Below, one piece after another: positions 43,297 to 55,540 of a stretch of 64,000 nucleotides of DNA; the first letter of the stretch is position 1, and each line of letters starts with the position of its first letter. Source of the stretch: Arcuatula senhousia (taxonomy: Eukaryota > Mollusca > Bivalvia > Mytilida > Mytilidae). The notes below the pieces were generated by a model. That model did not search any database and was not told the origin of the DNA. It worked only from the letters and a program-made list of their open reading frames with translations. A program made the translations under genes and the position numbers. The stretch spans positions 33,757,275-33,821,274 of the forward strand of contig OZ020308.1 in the NCBI GenBank assembly GCA_963971305.1, read 5' to 3'.

Positions 43297-44239
43297 ATAG
43301 AGATAATTTTGTTTATACTTCACCACATGTGTTCAGTACCAAAGATGCATTTATTTATGATTAGAAATTATTGGAGAATGATTTTTGATAACCAAGTTAT
43401 TGAATTATAGAATTTAATAATGAATTCAGTCATGTATGATCCATATAGCCTCATTTGTGTTTTTGAAATATGAGGGTTTTTTTGTGTGATTCTATATGAA
43501 GGCTTTATGTCCCACCTACAGAAGGAGAGGAGCATATAGTGTAAGGTTCCTTTAGTCTGTTGGTTCAAAATCAGGTTAATTTTTAACAGGTTGAAGTAAC
43601 TTGTCTTTGTTTAGAGATGGGCATTATAATTTTTGAAAATTTATTAGGGCCCCGCAACTTTGTTGCGGACGCCCTATAGTAATCAGTCTGTCCGTCCATA
43701 ACAAATTCAGTTTTCCGGACTTTTTTTCTAAACGCTTATAGATAATGAACTGATTTTTGGTATGTGAGTTTACCTTGATGAGTTACAGATCAAGTTTGAG
43801 TTTCGTGCCGGTCCACAAATTTTTATGGGAGTTATTGCCCTTTAACTTTGAAAATTCATTAAAATTTCAGTTTTCCACACTTTTTTACTAAACGCTTATA
43901 GATAATGAACTGATTTTTGGTATGTGAGTTTACCTTGATGAGTTACAGATCAAGTTTGAGTTTCATGCGGGTCCACAAATTTTTATGGGAGTTATGGCCC
44001 TTTGAACTTTGAAAATTCACTAAAATTTCAGTTTTCTGGACTTTTTTTCTAAACGCTTATCGATAATGAACTGATTTTTGGTATGTGAGTTTACCTTGAT
44101 GAGTTACAGATCAAGTTTGAGTTTCGTGCCGGTCCACAAATTTTTATGGGAGTTATGGCCCTTTGAACTTTGAAAATTCATTAAAATTTCAGTTTTCCGG
44201 ACTTTTTTCTAAACACTTATAGATAATGAACTGATTTTT

Positions 44240-45330
44240 ATGGCCCGACCACGTATGTGGATCGGACATATAGTTTTACCCTTGTCCGTCCGTCCGTCCG
44301 TACGTCCGTACATCCGTACGTCCGTACATACGTCCGTCCGTAACACTTTGGTTAAGTTCTTGGTTAAGGTCCATTACTCGGATACTAGATGTTGAGGGTC
44401 AATGATATTTCACCACCAGATGGGTCTTGGGTAGGGCTACACCACCCACTAGAAATTAGGTCACTGTGACCTATATTTCATGTATGAACGACTTCGGTTA
44501 AGTTCTTGGTTAAGGTCCATAACTTGGATACTAGATGTTGGGGGTCAATGATATTTCACTACTAGATGTGTTTTAGGTAAGGTGACACCACCCACTAGAA
44601 ATTAGGTCACTGTGACCTATATTTTACGCATGAATGACTTTGGTTAAGTTCTTGGTTAAGGTCCATATCTCAGATACTACATGTTGATGGTCAATGGTAT
44701 TTCACCACTAGATGTGTCTTGGGTAACATGACACCACCCAATAAAAATTAGGTCACTGTGACCTATATTTTATGCATGAATGACTGCGGTTAAGTTCTTG
44801 GTTAAGGTCCATAAATTGGATACTAGATGTTGGGGGTCAATGATATTTCACTAATACTTGTGTCTTATGTAAGGTGACACCATCCACTAGAAATTAATTC
44901 ACTGTGGCCTATATTTTACGCATGAATGACTTTGGTTAAGTTCTTGGTTAATGTCCATATCTCAGATACTACATGTTGATGGTCAATGGTATTTCACCAC
45001 TAGATGTGTCTTGGGTAACATGACACCACCCAATAAAAATTAGGTCACTGTGACCTATATTTTATGCATGAATGACTTCGGTTAAGTTCTTGGTTAAGGT
45101 CCATAAATTGGATACTTGATGTTGGGGGTCAATGATATTTCACCACTCGATGAGTCTTGGTAACATGGCACCAACCACCAGAAATAAGGTCACAGCGACC
45201 TATATTTTACACATGAACACTTATAATTAATTTCTGGGTTAAGGTCCATATCCCAGTAAATACACATGATGGGTCAATGATATTTCAAGAACGGGAGGGC
45301 CATCCTGTGGCTCATAGACACATTATCTAG
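44240..45330 (+). mobile_element. Element E (ATGGCCCGACC type) nested in D
   Basis: Starts ATGGCCCGACCACGTATG, then GTCCGTCCGTCCGTACG repeats and about five units with GGTCAATGATATTTCAC and AGGTCACTGTGACCTATAT. Ends GACACATTATCTAG/TT. Interrupts D at ACTGATTTTT/GGTATG. Confidence 0.85.
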
Positions 45331-45975
45331 TTGGTATGTGAGTTTACCTTGATGAGTTACAGATCAAGTTTGAGTTTCGTGCCGGTCCACAAATTTTTAT
45401 GGGAGTTATGGCCCTTTGAACTTTGAAAATTCATTAAAATTTCAGTTTTCCGCACTTTTTTTCTAAATGCTTATAGATAATGAACTGATTTTTGGTATGT
45501 TAGTTTACCTTGATGAGTTTCAGATCAAGTTAGAGTTTCGTGGTGGTCCACAAATTTTTATGGGAGTTATGGCCCTTTGAACTTTGAAAATTCACTAAAA
45601 TTTCAATTTTCCGGACTTTTTTTCTAAAAGCTTATAGATAATGAACTGATTTTTGGTATGTGAGTTTACCTTGATGAGTTACAGATCAAGTTTGAGTTTT
45701 GATCCCGTCCACAATTTTTTATGAGAGTTATGGCCCTTTGAACTTTGAAAATTCATTAAAATTTCAGTTTTCCGGACTTTTTTTCTAAACGCTTATCGAT
45801 AATGAACTGATTTTTGGTATGTGAGTTTACCTTGATGAGTTACAGATCAAGTTTGAGTTTCGTGCCGGTCCACAAATTTTTATGGGAGTTATGGCCCTTT
45901 GAACTTTGAAAATTCATTAAAATTTCAGTTTTCCGGACTTTTTTCTAAACGCTTATAGATAATGAACTGATTTTT

Positions 45976-46901
45976 ATGCCTGGCCAACTTTGTTGGGGGG
46001 CATATAGTTTTTCGGTCCGTCTGTCCGTCCGTCTGTCCGTCCGTCCGTCACACTTTAGTTTTCCGCACTTTTTTTGACATCCTTGCATATATTCAAAAGA
46101 TTTTTGGTATGTGGGTCTACCATGATGAGTTACAGGTCAAGTTCGAGTTTCGTTCCGGTCCACTGATTTTGACCTGAATTAAGCAAATTTTGTAAAAATA
46201 AGTTTTCCGCACTTTTTTTCCACATCCTTGCATATATTCAAAAGATTTTTGGTATGTGAGTCTACCATGATGAGTTACAGGTCAAGTTCGAGTTTCGTTC
46301 CGGTCCACTGATTTTGACCTTAACGACCCTTGAACTTAGCAAATTTTGTAAAAATAAGTTTTCCGCACTTTTTTTCCACATCCTTGCATATATTCAAAAG
46401 ATTTTTGGTATGTGAGTCTACCATGATGAGTTACAGGTCAAGTTCGAGTTTCGTTCCGGTCCACTGATTTTGACCTAAATTACGGCCCTTGAACTTAGCA
46501 AATTTTGTAAAAAAAAAAGTTTTCTGCACTTTTTTTCCACATCCTTGCATATATTCAAAAGATTTTTGGTATGTGAGTCTACCATGATGAGTTACAGATC
46601 AAGTTTGAGTTTTGTTCCGGTCCACTGATTTTGACCTAAATTACGGCCCTTGAACTTGGCAAATTTTGTAAAAATAACAGTTTTCCACACTTTTTTTCCA
46701 ACTCCTTCCCTTCCATATATTCAAAAGATTTTTGGTATACGAGTCTACCATGATGAGTTACAGATCAAGTTTGAGTTTGGTTCCGGTACACTGATTTTTA
46801 CCTAAGTTATGGCCCTTGAACTTAGCAAATTTTGTAACAATAACATTTTTCCGCACTTTTTTGCCAGCGGGGCATCAGTGTCATCTTGACACATTTCCTT
46901 G
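45976..46901 (+). mobile_element. Element F (ATGCCTGGCC type) nested in D
   Basis: Starts ATGCCTGGCCAACTTTGTTG, then GTCCGTCTGTCCGTCC. About five units with CCACATCCTTGCATATATTC and TCTACCATGATGAGTTAC follow. Ends with a GTGTCATCTTGACAC hairpin and ATTTCCTTG/TT. Interrupts D at ACTGATTTTT/GGTATG, the same position as E in another unit. Confidence 0.85.
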
Positions 46902-47157
46902 TTGGTATGTGAGATTACCTTGATGAGTTACAGATCAAGTTTGAGTTTAATGCCGGTCCACAATTTTTTATGGGAGTGGGGCCCTTGGAGATGGCTATCA
47001 TCTCCCTGGTATCTAGTTTGTTTTGACTTGTGACATTAAAAGGATATGCAATTTACTAATGAATTAGTGCATACAAGGTCTATTGAGCCTCATTTGCGAT
47101 TTTGAAAATCTATAAATTTATTATAATTTTGTATATGTTTCTTTTGAAAGCTTTTTC

Positions 47158-47826
47158 ATCCCCCTGCGACAACATGTCAGGGGCACTTAGTTTAACTCAT
47201 GTCAGTCCATATGAAATATTGTCAAGCTTTTCTCAAACACTGTACTTAAGAATGATTTGAAACTTGGTAGGATGGTTCAGTATGACAAAATGAGGATCCT
47301 AAGCGACTTTCAGACCTGTCAGACTTCTACTTCCTGTTTGGGACTTGGTTGAGATGAAAATTTATGAAAAATTTCTGTCAAGCTTTTTCAAAAATGGTAC
47401 ATGAGAGAATCATTCGAAACTTGTTAGGATGGTTCAATATGACAAACTATAGGTCAGCAACTTTCACTTCCTGTTTTGGGTACAACAGATGGATGGAAAT
47501 ATGTTTGTATGTCTTCGAATTTCAGTCAAGCTTTTCTCAGAAACGCTACATGAAAATGATTTGTTTTGAAACTTGGTAGGATGGATTAGTACATGTATAA
47601 CAAATTGTACATCCTCAGAGAATTTAAGACCTACTTCCTTTTAGAACTGGTATGAGATGAAAATTTGTGAAAATTTATGTCAATATTTTCTCAAACAGTA
47701 CATGAGATTGATTTAAAACTTGGTAGGATGACTCAGAATGCCAAAGTGTACGTCTTAAGCAACTTTCAGACCTGTCGGACTTTTACTTCCTGTTTGGTGA
47801 CAGCAGGGGCATCTGTGTCCTTTTCT
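47158..47826 (+). mobile_element. Hairpin-type element, about four units
   Basis: Starts CCCCTGCGACAACATGTCAG with a CCCCTG...CAGGGG hairpin. Units carry TCTGTCAAGCTTTTCTC, GAAACTTGGTAGGATGG and CTTCCTGTTTGGGACTT. It ends CAGGGGCATCTGTGTCC then a T run. Related to 34505-35021. Confidence 0.65.
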
Positions 47827-48484
47827 TCTTTTTTTTTTATTATATACATGTATCTTTGATATGAGCATTATTATATATTTTATAATTTTTGTAGCTATCT
47901 TATGTTATTTTATTTGATGAAAATTAATGGTTGTAACTTTCTTATTAAGTTTGTTGTTATGATAAGACCTGTGGATCAATTTTGTAATCTACACACAGAT
48001 TTGAAGTTTGAGTTTTCTTAATAATATTGTGTACTTATATAGTAATGTGTTTCTATAAAATAGGAATTTTGTGCTTTCAGGGATTAAGTTAATTGAAACT
48101 TTCATGCTTTATATTTTTGACAGAATTTAGGCCTGTCCCAATTCAAGATATACATGCATGGTCATGGCCTTTTTCCATGACTTACATAGGTTTATTTTAT
48201 TGGAGCTGTGTCTTTGTTGTGTATACACAATTCAATTTGTTGTTTTAATTAGCTCTTGTACTGATTATGACTGAAAAATTGTTGACTGGACATAAAACAA
48301 ACAACAAACAAACAAACATATTATATAAAAATATTAATAATACATTTAAAATTTATGTATTTATCAGAAAAATGAACAAACACAAGTTTCCTTTTGAAAT
48401 CCAGATAAAGATACCAGTGACCATGCTAGGTTGTCACATTAAACATTAAGATTAAAATGTTGTTCTTTTTTTCTTTCAATTTTT
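47827..48484. other. No feature recognised
   Basis: AT-rich; a short AAACAAAC repeat at about 48293-48318. Confidence 0.35.
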
Positions 48485-49250
48485 AGCTCAACTCACCAAA
48501 GGCCATGTGAGCTTATGCTATAACTTGACCTCTTGTCATATGTTATAGATCTGTAAACAATTTAAAAAAAATCACTTAGCCAATTTAACTAAAACTTTGC
48601 AGGAATGATATATGACACGGAGCTAGCAACAAAGGATTTTAATTTTGAGTGAATCAATAAAAATTTAGCCACTGTTTCTAAAACTGAACTAGGGTAAATG
48701 ACATAAAATGGCTTATTAGTCAGAAATTATAACAGATAGAACAAATCCAAAGGATGGTAGGCTCTACAGAATCAAAAGCTCTCATAAAGTCTGCATTTGG
48801 TCCAAGATATTAAATGACCTCTTATAGGGGTTACATGTATATGGCCCTTTAATTGTCAAAAATGGCATTGTAGCACGTTTTTGGTATAGAATGAAAGCTA
48901 TTGTAGATAGAGAAAAGCTGTTGCTTTCTTAAACCTCTAACTCATTAAGCTCTACTTAAGTCTGCATTGGGTTTTAGTTTTCAGATGACACCTTATAGTA
49001 GTTATGGCCCTTTTAAGGTCAAATATGGCATTTTAACATGTTTTTTGTCCGATAGAATGAAAACTGTCAAGTCATGACTATCACAGAGAGAAAAAAGCTT
49101 GTTGCTTGCTTTAACCGCGATCTCATTGAGCTCTACAATAGTCTATTGGGTCAAAGTTGTCAAATAACCGCTTATAAGGGTTATAACTCATATGATGAGA
49201 CCCTTGTCTTAAGAACCAGGTAAGCGTATGAGACTCCTTTGAGCCTCTTG
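48485..49250 (+). mobile_element. Old, degraded GCTCACC element
   Basis: Starts AGCTCAACTCACCAAAGGCC, has three eroded units with GATAGAxxAAAGCTxTTGCTT, and ends CCAGGTAAGCG...GAGCCTCTTG. Shows the age range of the family. Confidence 0.7.
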
Positions 49251-49359
49251 CTCAGCTCACCTCAGCAAGTGAGGAGGGCTAATGTGATACCTGGAGCATT
49301 TGAGTCCTGTTTCGCACATCACTTTAAGAAGGAATAGTTAAAATAAATTGTTTCGTTTA

Positions 49360-49664
49360 CAGACAAGAGCCACATCAACCATATAGATAGTCGGTGCACT
49401 TAATTATGCTTAGTACTATGCATGCTTCCAATGCTGGTTGTGGCCTATTTTTTCTGCATTGATGACCACTTGAAACAAAAGAATGTTTAAAATCAATTTC
49501 CACTTTCAGACAAATTCAACATCTACCAAATTGGTATGGTAGTTGCACCTAGGAATTCCTAGCAAGATGCATGCTTATGATGATGGCTGTGATCTTTTTT
49601 TTGCATGTGTGATCACTTAAAACTTTGAAAGTCCGTTCCCGATTGTCAACAATATATATACTGA
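49360..49664 (+). repeat. Diverged tandem repeat, GCCACATCAACC type, left part
   Basis: Units with GCCACATCAACCAxAT, TGGTATGGTAGTTGxACCTA and AAGATGCATGCTTA. They continue on the far side of the next element (54145-54550), showing it was inserted into this array. Confidence 0.6.
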
Positions 49665-51377
49665 TAGTGCAGCGGTTTGACCAGGAAAAAATATGACTTT
49701 AATGGTCCGACAGAACACACACCTATATTGTATATCATTTTAAAGAGGAATATCTCTAGTTTCAGATAAAACAGGTCGTCACATGTTTCTATTGGTCAAA
49801 TTTGAAATATTTAAGGTCAAAGGTCACATAGTTGGAAAGTTCAAAATTCTAGTTGTTTGCTTTGAAATTACTGCTATAATATTTGTAATAAGTTATATGG
49901 AAGATATTGAATTTTAATTAGTCTTTAAAGTTAACAATTGAATTGAACCTACAAAACATCTGCCTGAGTTTCAAAAAGTGACGTTAAATGACGTTTTTTG
50001 CTGGCTCTAAGAAAATACATTAAAACAGATATATTTATTTTGGTTTAACGTTTTTATTTTATTTTTTTCGCTACTAAAATGCATATAAATCAAAATTCAG
50101 ACTTTAAACCATCCTATAAAACAGGTTATGCATCGCTAAAACAAATGACAGTAATGTAGGGGGCGTCCGAAAAATGTAGCTGCACACGAAAATGTCCTGT
50201 TTAATGACCATTTTAATGCTAATTGACAGTTGAATAACATATATTACACACAAAATTATAAGAACGTTATCAAAAGGTTACAAAGAATAAACTATTTTAC
50301 ATTTATCCTAATAAATTTGTGAGAAGCAAAATCTAAGAAGTATCAAATCTCGAAGTGATAAAAAGATAATCAAACAATCAGTATACATCGAAGCTAAAAG
50401 CCCAAACACATATTAAGTGCAATCTCAGCAAGAACTCGCTACGGAAGGGTGCACAGTAATCAGTTATCAGCGGATAATAATGATGAAAAGACAAATCTGC
50501 ATGCATCTTAGGGATTGAAATCCTACATTAGTCTACGAGCACATGGTGCCTATCGTAATTGTTTACAATGCAAGGCTTACACATGTAAATGGAATATAGA
50601 AGTAATTAAATCAGCTAGCATTTGCAAAAAACACTTGGAAATATTTTGCCTTGCCCTTTTCACATGCATCAAAATTACATATTTTTTTTTTTTTATAAAC
50701 CATAACGCAGGAAACAAGTCGAGGAAAGTAGTCGTCTAAGAGATGGTAGTTACGACTGGACTCGCGTGTACGTTGTTGTGTCTATTATACGATCTATGAT
50801 CGAACTATCAACGTCATCTTTTCACTGATTCAAAAAAAAGCCTAAGAAAAAGAACAAATTTACAGAGGACCCAATTGATAATCGACATGCCCGACTTTCT
50901 TATTGACTTATTTTTATTTGGCTGGTTTATGTACTGAGATGATCACCTTAGCATCCCTAATATGCCATCACAAACCCGTTGTGTTTTGTGTAACTACCGG
51001 ACCCAAAGAACGCAATGGAAGAGGGAGGTTTGGCGCGCCTTAAAACCTGGTTTAACCCACCATTTCTTTTGAAATGCCTGTACCAAGTCAGGCCCATTGA
51101 GATCTTCAATTTTTTCGGTATTTATTCCTTGTTTTGTTTTGTCTTATGGACATATGAGATTGATTCTCCAAGTTTGGTAATTTTGTTATTACCTTTATTG
51201 ACAATATATTTGTTGAGTTTGGTGATGTGTTTAAGCAAACATTTAGGATTTCAATTGCACTAATTGTGCACCTTTGCTTCCTGATTTGTTTCTTTATTCA
51301 TATGGAACAGACGTCTTACAATCACCTCTTGCCAAGTAGACTAGCTTTTGTTTTACTTTTTTCACTGAACAATTCTA

Positions 51378-51555
51378 GATTTGGTGACTTCCTCCATCTC
51401 ATCAACCCCAAAAGACTTGAGATAAAATACACAACGGATTCTGGGAAGTCTGCCTCATATTTAGATCTACACTCACTGAAGACATTCAACAAAGCTCGAG
51501 ATCTATGATGAACGTGTTGACTTCAACTTTCCCTTCCTGTGTAGCAATATTCGGC
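51378..51555 (+). pseudogene. Reverse-transcriptase relic (bivalve RT family)
   Basis: Reads RFGDFLHLINPKRLEIKYTT then DSGKSASYLDLHS, and after a frameshift LEIYDERVDFNFPFLCSNI. I recall this LEIKxTTD...SASYLDLHLEI...YDKRDDFNFPI...CSNIP pattern from many predicted bivalve reverse transcriptases with Penelope-like ends. Only this C-terminal part survives, with a frameshift. Confidence 0.65.
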
Positions 51556-51574
51556 TTATGGCGTTTGCTATTAG

Positions 51575-51765
51575 CAGTGCGACGGGTGTGCTATAGCAAG
51601 CATAAATCGCCTACTCTTCCGGAGCACCCAAGTTCGCTCTCTTTACGTTGTTGATTGCTATTCAGTTATTTTTGTATTTTTGTGTTTTCTTGTTGTGTGG
51701 TGTCTGTTTCTTCCTGCTGTTCTCGATCGTATTTACTGGTTCATATTCCCCTAATGATATAGCTT
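51575..51765 (+). mobile_element. 3'-UTR-like copy of the RT retroelement (4)
   Basis: Follows the relic directly: GGTGTGCTATAGCAAGCATA, TTCCGGAGCACCCAAGTTCG, TTCTCGATCGTATTTACTGG. This places the GGTGTGCTATAG family at the 3' end of that retroelement. Confidence 0.55.
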
Positions 51766-52297
51766 CTTAGTTTCTAACACCATTTAAAGAAAGGAGACAT
51801 ACTTGTAATGGCTTCGTTTTCTAGGGATCGACGCTCGGTAAATGCTTTTCTAGTTGCCCGCGGAAAACATTATACAAAACTATGCAGAGTCTGTTCTTAA
51901 TAAAGCTTACTAGTATATATTCTTGTAAAAGCAGATGGGAGCACATCCAAAATATTGAAGCATTTTAAGATCGCTAATTGATATCTTTATCCCACTTCAC
52001 TCCATACAAACTAAAAATACATGTATTATGCGATCTTTTGCCATACATGTATATCCCAAATAAAGTTTACATCTGATTGTATGTTTGTAAGATTCCAGAA
52101 TATTAATGCACTGACGCAAAGACTTTTTTCAAATAAATTAAATTTACAACAAAGTTTCGGGCAACAAATTGGACGCGTGTTTTATTTACTCAAGACTTAT
52201 CAGAGACACTCTAGCCAAATAGCTGAAAATGCCAAGCTAAATATGAATATGAAGAGTATAGAGCAGTATACTATCATAAACAGTAAAGTAACAACAC

Positions 52298-52372
52298 GAT
52301 AGTGTCGGGGACTGGATTCGAACTCATGACCCTTTGGTCGCAGTTAAAGATATGATCTACCTTAGTCTTGGG
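52298..52372 (-). repeat. tRNA-like fragment
   Basis: Minus strand has a good B box (GAGTTCGAATCCA) and an anticodon-arm-like CTGCGACCAAAGGGTC, but the T stem and acceptor do not pair properly. More likely a SINE or tRNA relic than a working gene. Confidence 0.4.
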
Positions 52373-54144
52373 TACATGTAAGAAGAATTTTCATAAATAT
52401 TGAAATTTACACGGGAAAATTCCATGGCTTTGAAGTATTTGTCAACACAAAAACACAAAGCTAAAGATCGATAGTTGTAATTGACTATAACACTTTGATG
52501 GTACACTTGTGCAGTACAATATTCGAACAAGCAGCGCTAGCTGATATTATACTCAGCATTGCTTCATTCAATATCGTTTTGTTGCCTTATAAAAAATCAA
52601 ATTTAACTCGCAGAAGTGCAACAATATTTGTATCGATTATCATAAACAAAATCCACAGAATATAAACAAATGAATGTACGTGTGGACCTCAAACATCCGG
52701 CGACTTTCGTTGGTGGGTAATAAGATATTTTTGCAAAGGAACTTTTTCTAATTGAGTAAAAAACTCTATACATTTGTATGTACATATTTGTATTCGAATG
52801 TTGTAATGTTTGTTTAACCCTTGACTAGAGCCCCTGTGACCAAACTTGAATAGACGAGACCTCAAGGACGAGACACACTTCAAGTGAATCAAACATCATG
52901 CATTTGGGTACAATTTTAATATTTTTGCATGAAAATTTGCTTGGATGAAATTCGACATTCCAATGGACGCCCTCCATCGCACTTGCTCAGCTAATAAATG
53001 AGGCGAATTCGATGAGAATTGCATTTTGCGTTTTTCTACCCTATATTTTCATACATAAAGAATATGATATCGTGTATAAAAAAATTCCTGGACGTTCTAC
53101 CTCGAGCGTTCTACAAAATTCACGTTTGTCGTTTTTAGATTTGAATTATTTGAAAGATGTAATTCGAATATCAAAATTGCTCAAAAAGATGTATTGTTAC
53201 ATTCTGTAGCGATAACCGTTTCCTCTTTGATGATTCGTCGACGAAGTTTGATCGAGATATGAGTATCCAGGTCCGAAGAAAGATATCATGCAATGCGTAG
53301 TCAGCTACTGACTAGTACATGTTTTGTTTTTTATGACTGAATGACCGTTTCTCTTGTAATTACGACCTTTTATTGTTTTATCTTTTTTAATAAGGAATTC
53401 AAGACTACTTTTCATCGTTCTGTTCATATATTTTTACTTTTTTTTTTTCATAAATTTCTTTTTTTGTACAAAAGAGCTAAATTTTATTTAGTTTTTTACA
53501 GGCCAAATACGGAAAGACTGGGGTTTCCGGAATTATATTTTGCAAAATTTGTTTATAAAATACGGAATAAAATCAACATTTATTATGTTTATGCACCGTT
53601 TTCAATAAAACTTTGCAGAATAGTTAAGTGTATAATAACAAAGAGTTCAAAGAGTTTTAAAGTTACAAAATACAAGAAACATTTAATAGGAAACAACTTT
53701 TTGTCTAAAATGTGATAAAAAAGTGAGCATTTTCAAAAGCATCGATTTTGATGAAAAAATCTAGCACAATCTGGCAAAATCGCGCGATCTTTATTAACAG
53801 TAAGATAAAGGGTTATTCTTGATAATTTTGTCCCAAATTTTGATTTTTTCATAAAAGAAATATTTGTTTTGAAACTTCACACCAATGGAGGGGATTTTAC
53901 AAAAATACACCACTGTTAAAAAAAGCGATTTTACCAAAAAATGCCCGAGACGAATTCGTGACGACCCACTTAAAATCAAAGCTAAATGGTTGTATAATAT
54001 TCCCTAAAAAAATTAGCTGTGTGTTATGTCGGTACATTAAACTCCTTAAATAGACGACTTTTTACCGATCAACCGCTGCACTATGATTAACGAGAGGAAT
54101 TTTGTATAGATAGATGGCATAACTTTTATGTCATCTGCTAACTA

Positions 54145-54303
54145 ACAAGTGCCACATCAACCACATTGGTATGGTAGTTGTACCTAGAGATGCTAAGCAT
54201 GATGCATGGGGTATGACCTAGTTTTACATTGATGACCTTTAACCGTATTCCTAATTTACAACTGGCAATTTATGCTCACTGACAAGTGCCACATCAATTG
54301 CAT
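54145..54303 (+). repeat. Continuation of the GCCACATCAACC-type array
   Basis: Has AAGTGCCACATCAACCACAT and TGGTATGGTAGTTGTACCTA, as left of the 4.4-kb element. Confidence 0.6.
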
Positions 54304-54551
54304 TAGTAAGGTAGGTTTACCTGATGCTAAGCACAATGCATGCTCAAGATGGTGACTTACTTAGTACATACTTTTTTCTCGTGTGTGTCCATTTTGAAAA
54401 GCCTGAATGTTACAAGATCAATCTTGCTAGTAAGGTAGGTTTACCTGATGCTAAGCACAATGCATGCTCAAGATGGTGACTTACTTAGTACATACTTTTT
54501 TCTCGTGTGTGTCCATTTTGAAAAGCCTGAATGTTACAAGTTCAATCCTGC
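54304..54551 (+). repeat. Two near-identical 124-bp tandem copies
   Basis: TAGTAAGGTAGGTTTACCTG through AAGCCTGAATGTTACAAG occurs twice, period 124, with very few differences: a recent duplication. Confidence 0.9.
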
Positions 54552-55317
54552 TTCACGACAATGCAGATTTACGAGGTGGGAAGTCGCATGGTCCGACTGG
54601 TACCAACTTACTATAAGTTAGAAAATTCTAGGCTGTCTATATTACATAAATATACTTTTGATGTTCAATAAGGAAGCAATCATTGATTTTTATTATGGGC
54701 TACGGTGAAAGAAATGAAAAAGCAGGATGCCAAAAATTCAGGAAATACAAAGACGATTGAGCTTTGACTGAAACAGGCAGGATGTTGTTTGTGGTTATTG
54801 GGGATATGACCGACTATCTTTTACCACTGACAAATTAAAGGCAAACGATTTATCGGCAGACTGTCGGTGTATGATTTTTGAAAAATAAGAGGACATAAGA
54901 AGAATGTTTTTCTTTTATAATTCTTGCGCCCTCATTGTATTGAAGAATCAGTTAAAAATGAATTGTCAGGAAGCTTGAAAACAACGTCAAAATACTATAT
55001 GTATCGTGTAATAATTTTGGTCCTGTTAAACGGAAAAAAGTTGACACTTGGTCGGTGTGTTTTGTGGTGTTCCTTGGTGACATTGTCAAAACGGTAGCTT
55101 TTACAAAGCTCTGAATTGCGAGATCTGCATACAAATGTTGAAATATGGTCCCACGTGTAAAAACTGAGACATTCAGAAACATTTGGCAATTTGAAATTCA
55201 TAACAAATATTTTAGATTAATAACTTTTATATACAGTATGAAGCTACTTTGTTAAGTGCTTATAAGAGTATTCATTAAAGATTTTCATTCAAATTGAATA
55301 CTCCTTATACAAAGAGT
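54552..55317. other. No gene recognised
   Basis: Only short frames without domains. A stretch near 54720 (GCAGGATGCCAAAAATTCAG) recalls 57880. Confidence 0.35.
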
Positions 55318-55540
55318 GGGGGGGGTCACAGCCCCCGCCCCCGGAATACCGAATACCGTTTAAAAAAAGGACAGAATACCGTTAAAAAGACTTGAATATC
55401 GAATACTCTAAAGATCACGGCCTGCGCGTACCAAAAGCCTAAAAATTCGGAACATCGCGTACCGCTTACCACACCTTGGCGTACCGAATACCCTTTAAAA
55501 AGCACGGAATACCGCGTACCAAAAGGGCTGTGAGACCCTC
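55318..55540. mobile_element. MITE, GGGGGTGTCACAGCC type, second copy
   Basis: GGGGTCACAGCCCC ... GGGCTGTGAGACCCTC with the same GGAATACCGAATACCG interior as 37432-37645. Confidence 0.75.

Larger units (their letters stand above)
43645..47016 (+). mobile_element. Hairpin-type element D, split by E and F
   Basis: Starts TAGGGCCCCGCAACTTTGTT with a CCGCAA/TTGCGG hairpin, then CTGTCCGTCC. Units of about 178 bp carry TTCAGTTTTCCGGAC, AACGCTTATAGATAATGAAC, TTTTTGGTATGTGAGTTTAC and GATCAAGTTTGAGTTTCG. It resumes at 45331 and 46902 and ends with a GGAGATGGCTATCATCTCC hairpin and CTGGTATCTAG/TTT. Confidence 0.85.
49665..54083. mobile_element. 4.4-kb element with terminal inverted repeats
   Basis: Ends TAGTGCAGCGGTTTGA and TCAACCGCTGCACTA. 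Inverted similarity continues inside (CCGACAGAACACACA against TGTGTGTTATGTCGG) for about 60 bases. The same repeat array lies on both sides. The interior is AT-rich, has no intact transposase that I can recognise, and contains a reverse-transcriptase relic and a tRNA-like fragment. Probably a non-autonomous DNA transposon carrying later insertions. Confidence 0.7.

Noticed and set aside
53341..53715. 124-codon frame in the 4.4-kb element
   Set aside because: Phe/Lys/Tyr-rich AT-driven composition without any transposase or RT motif.
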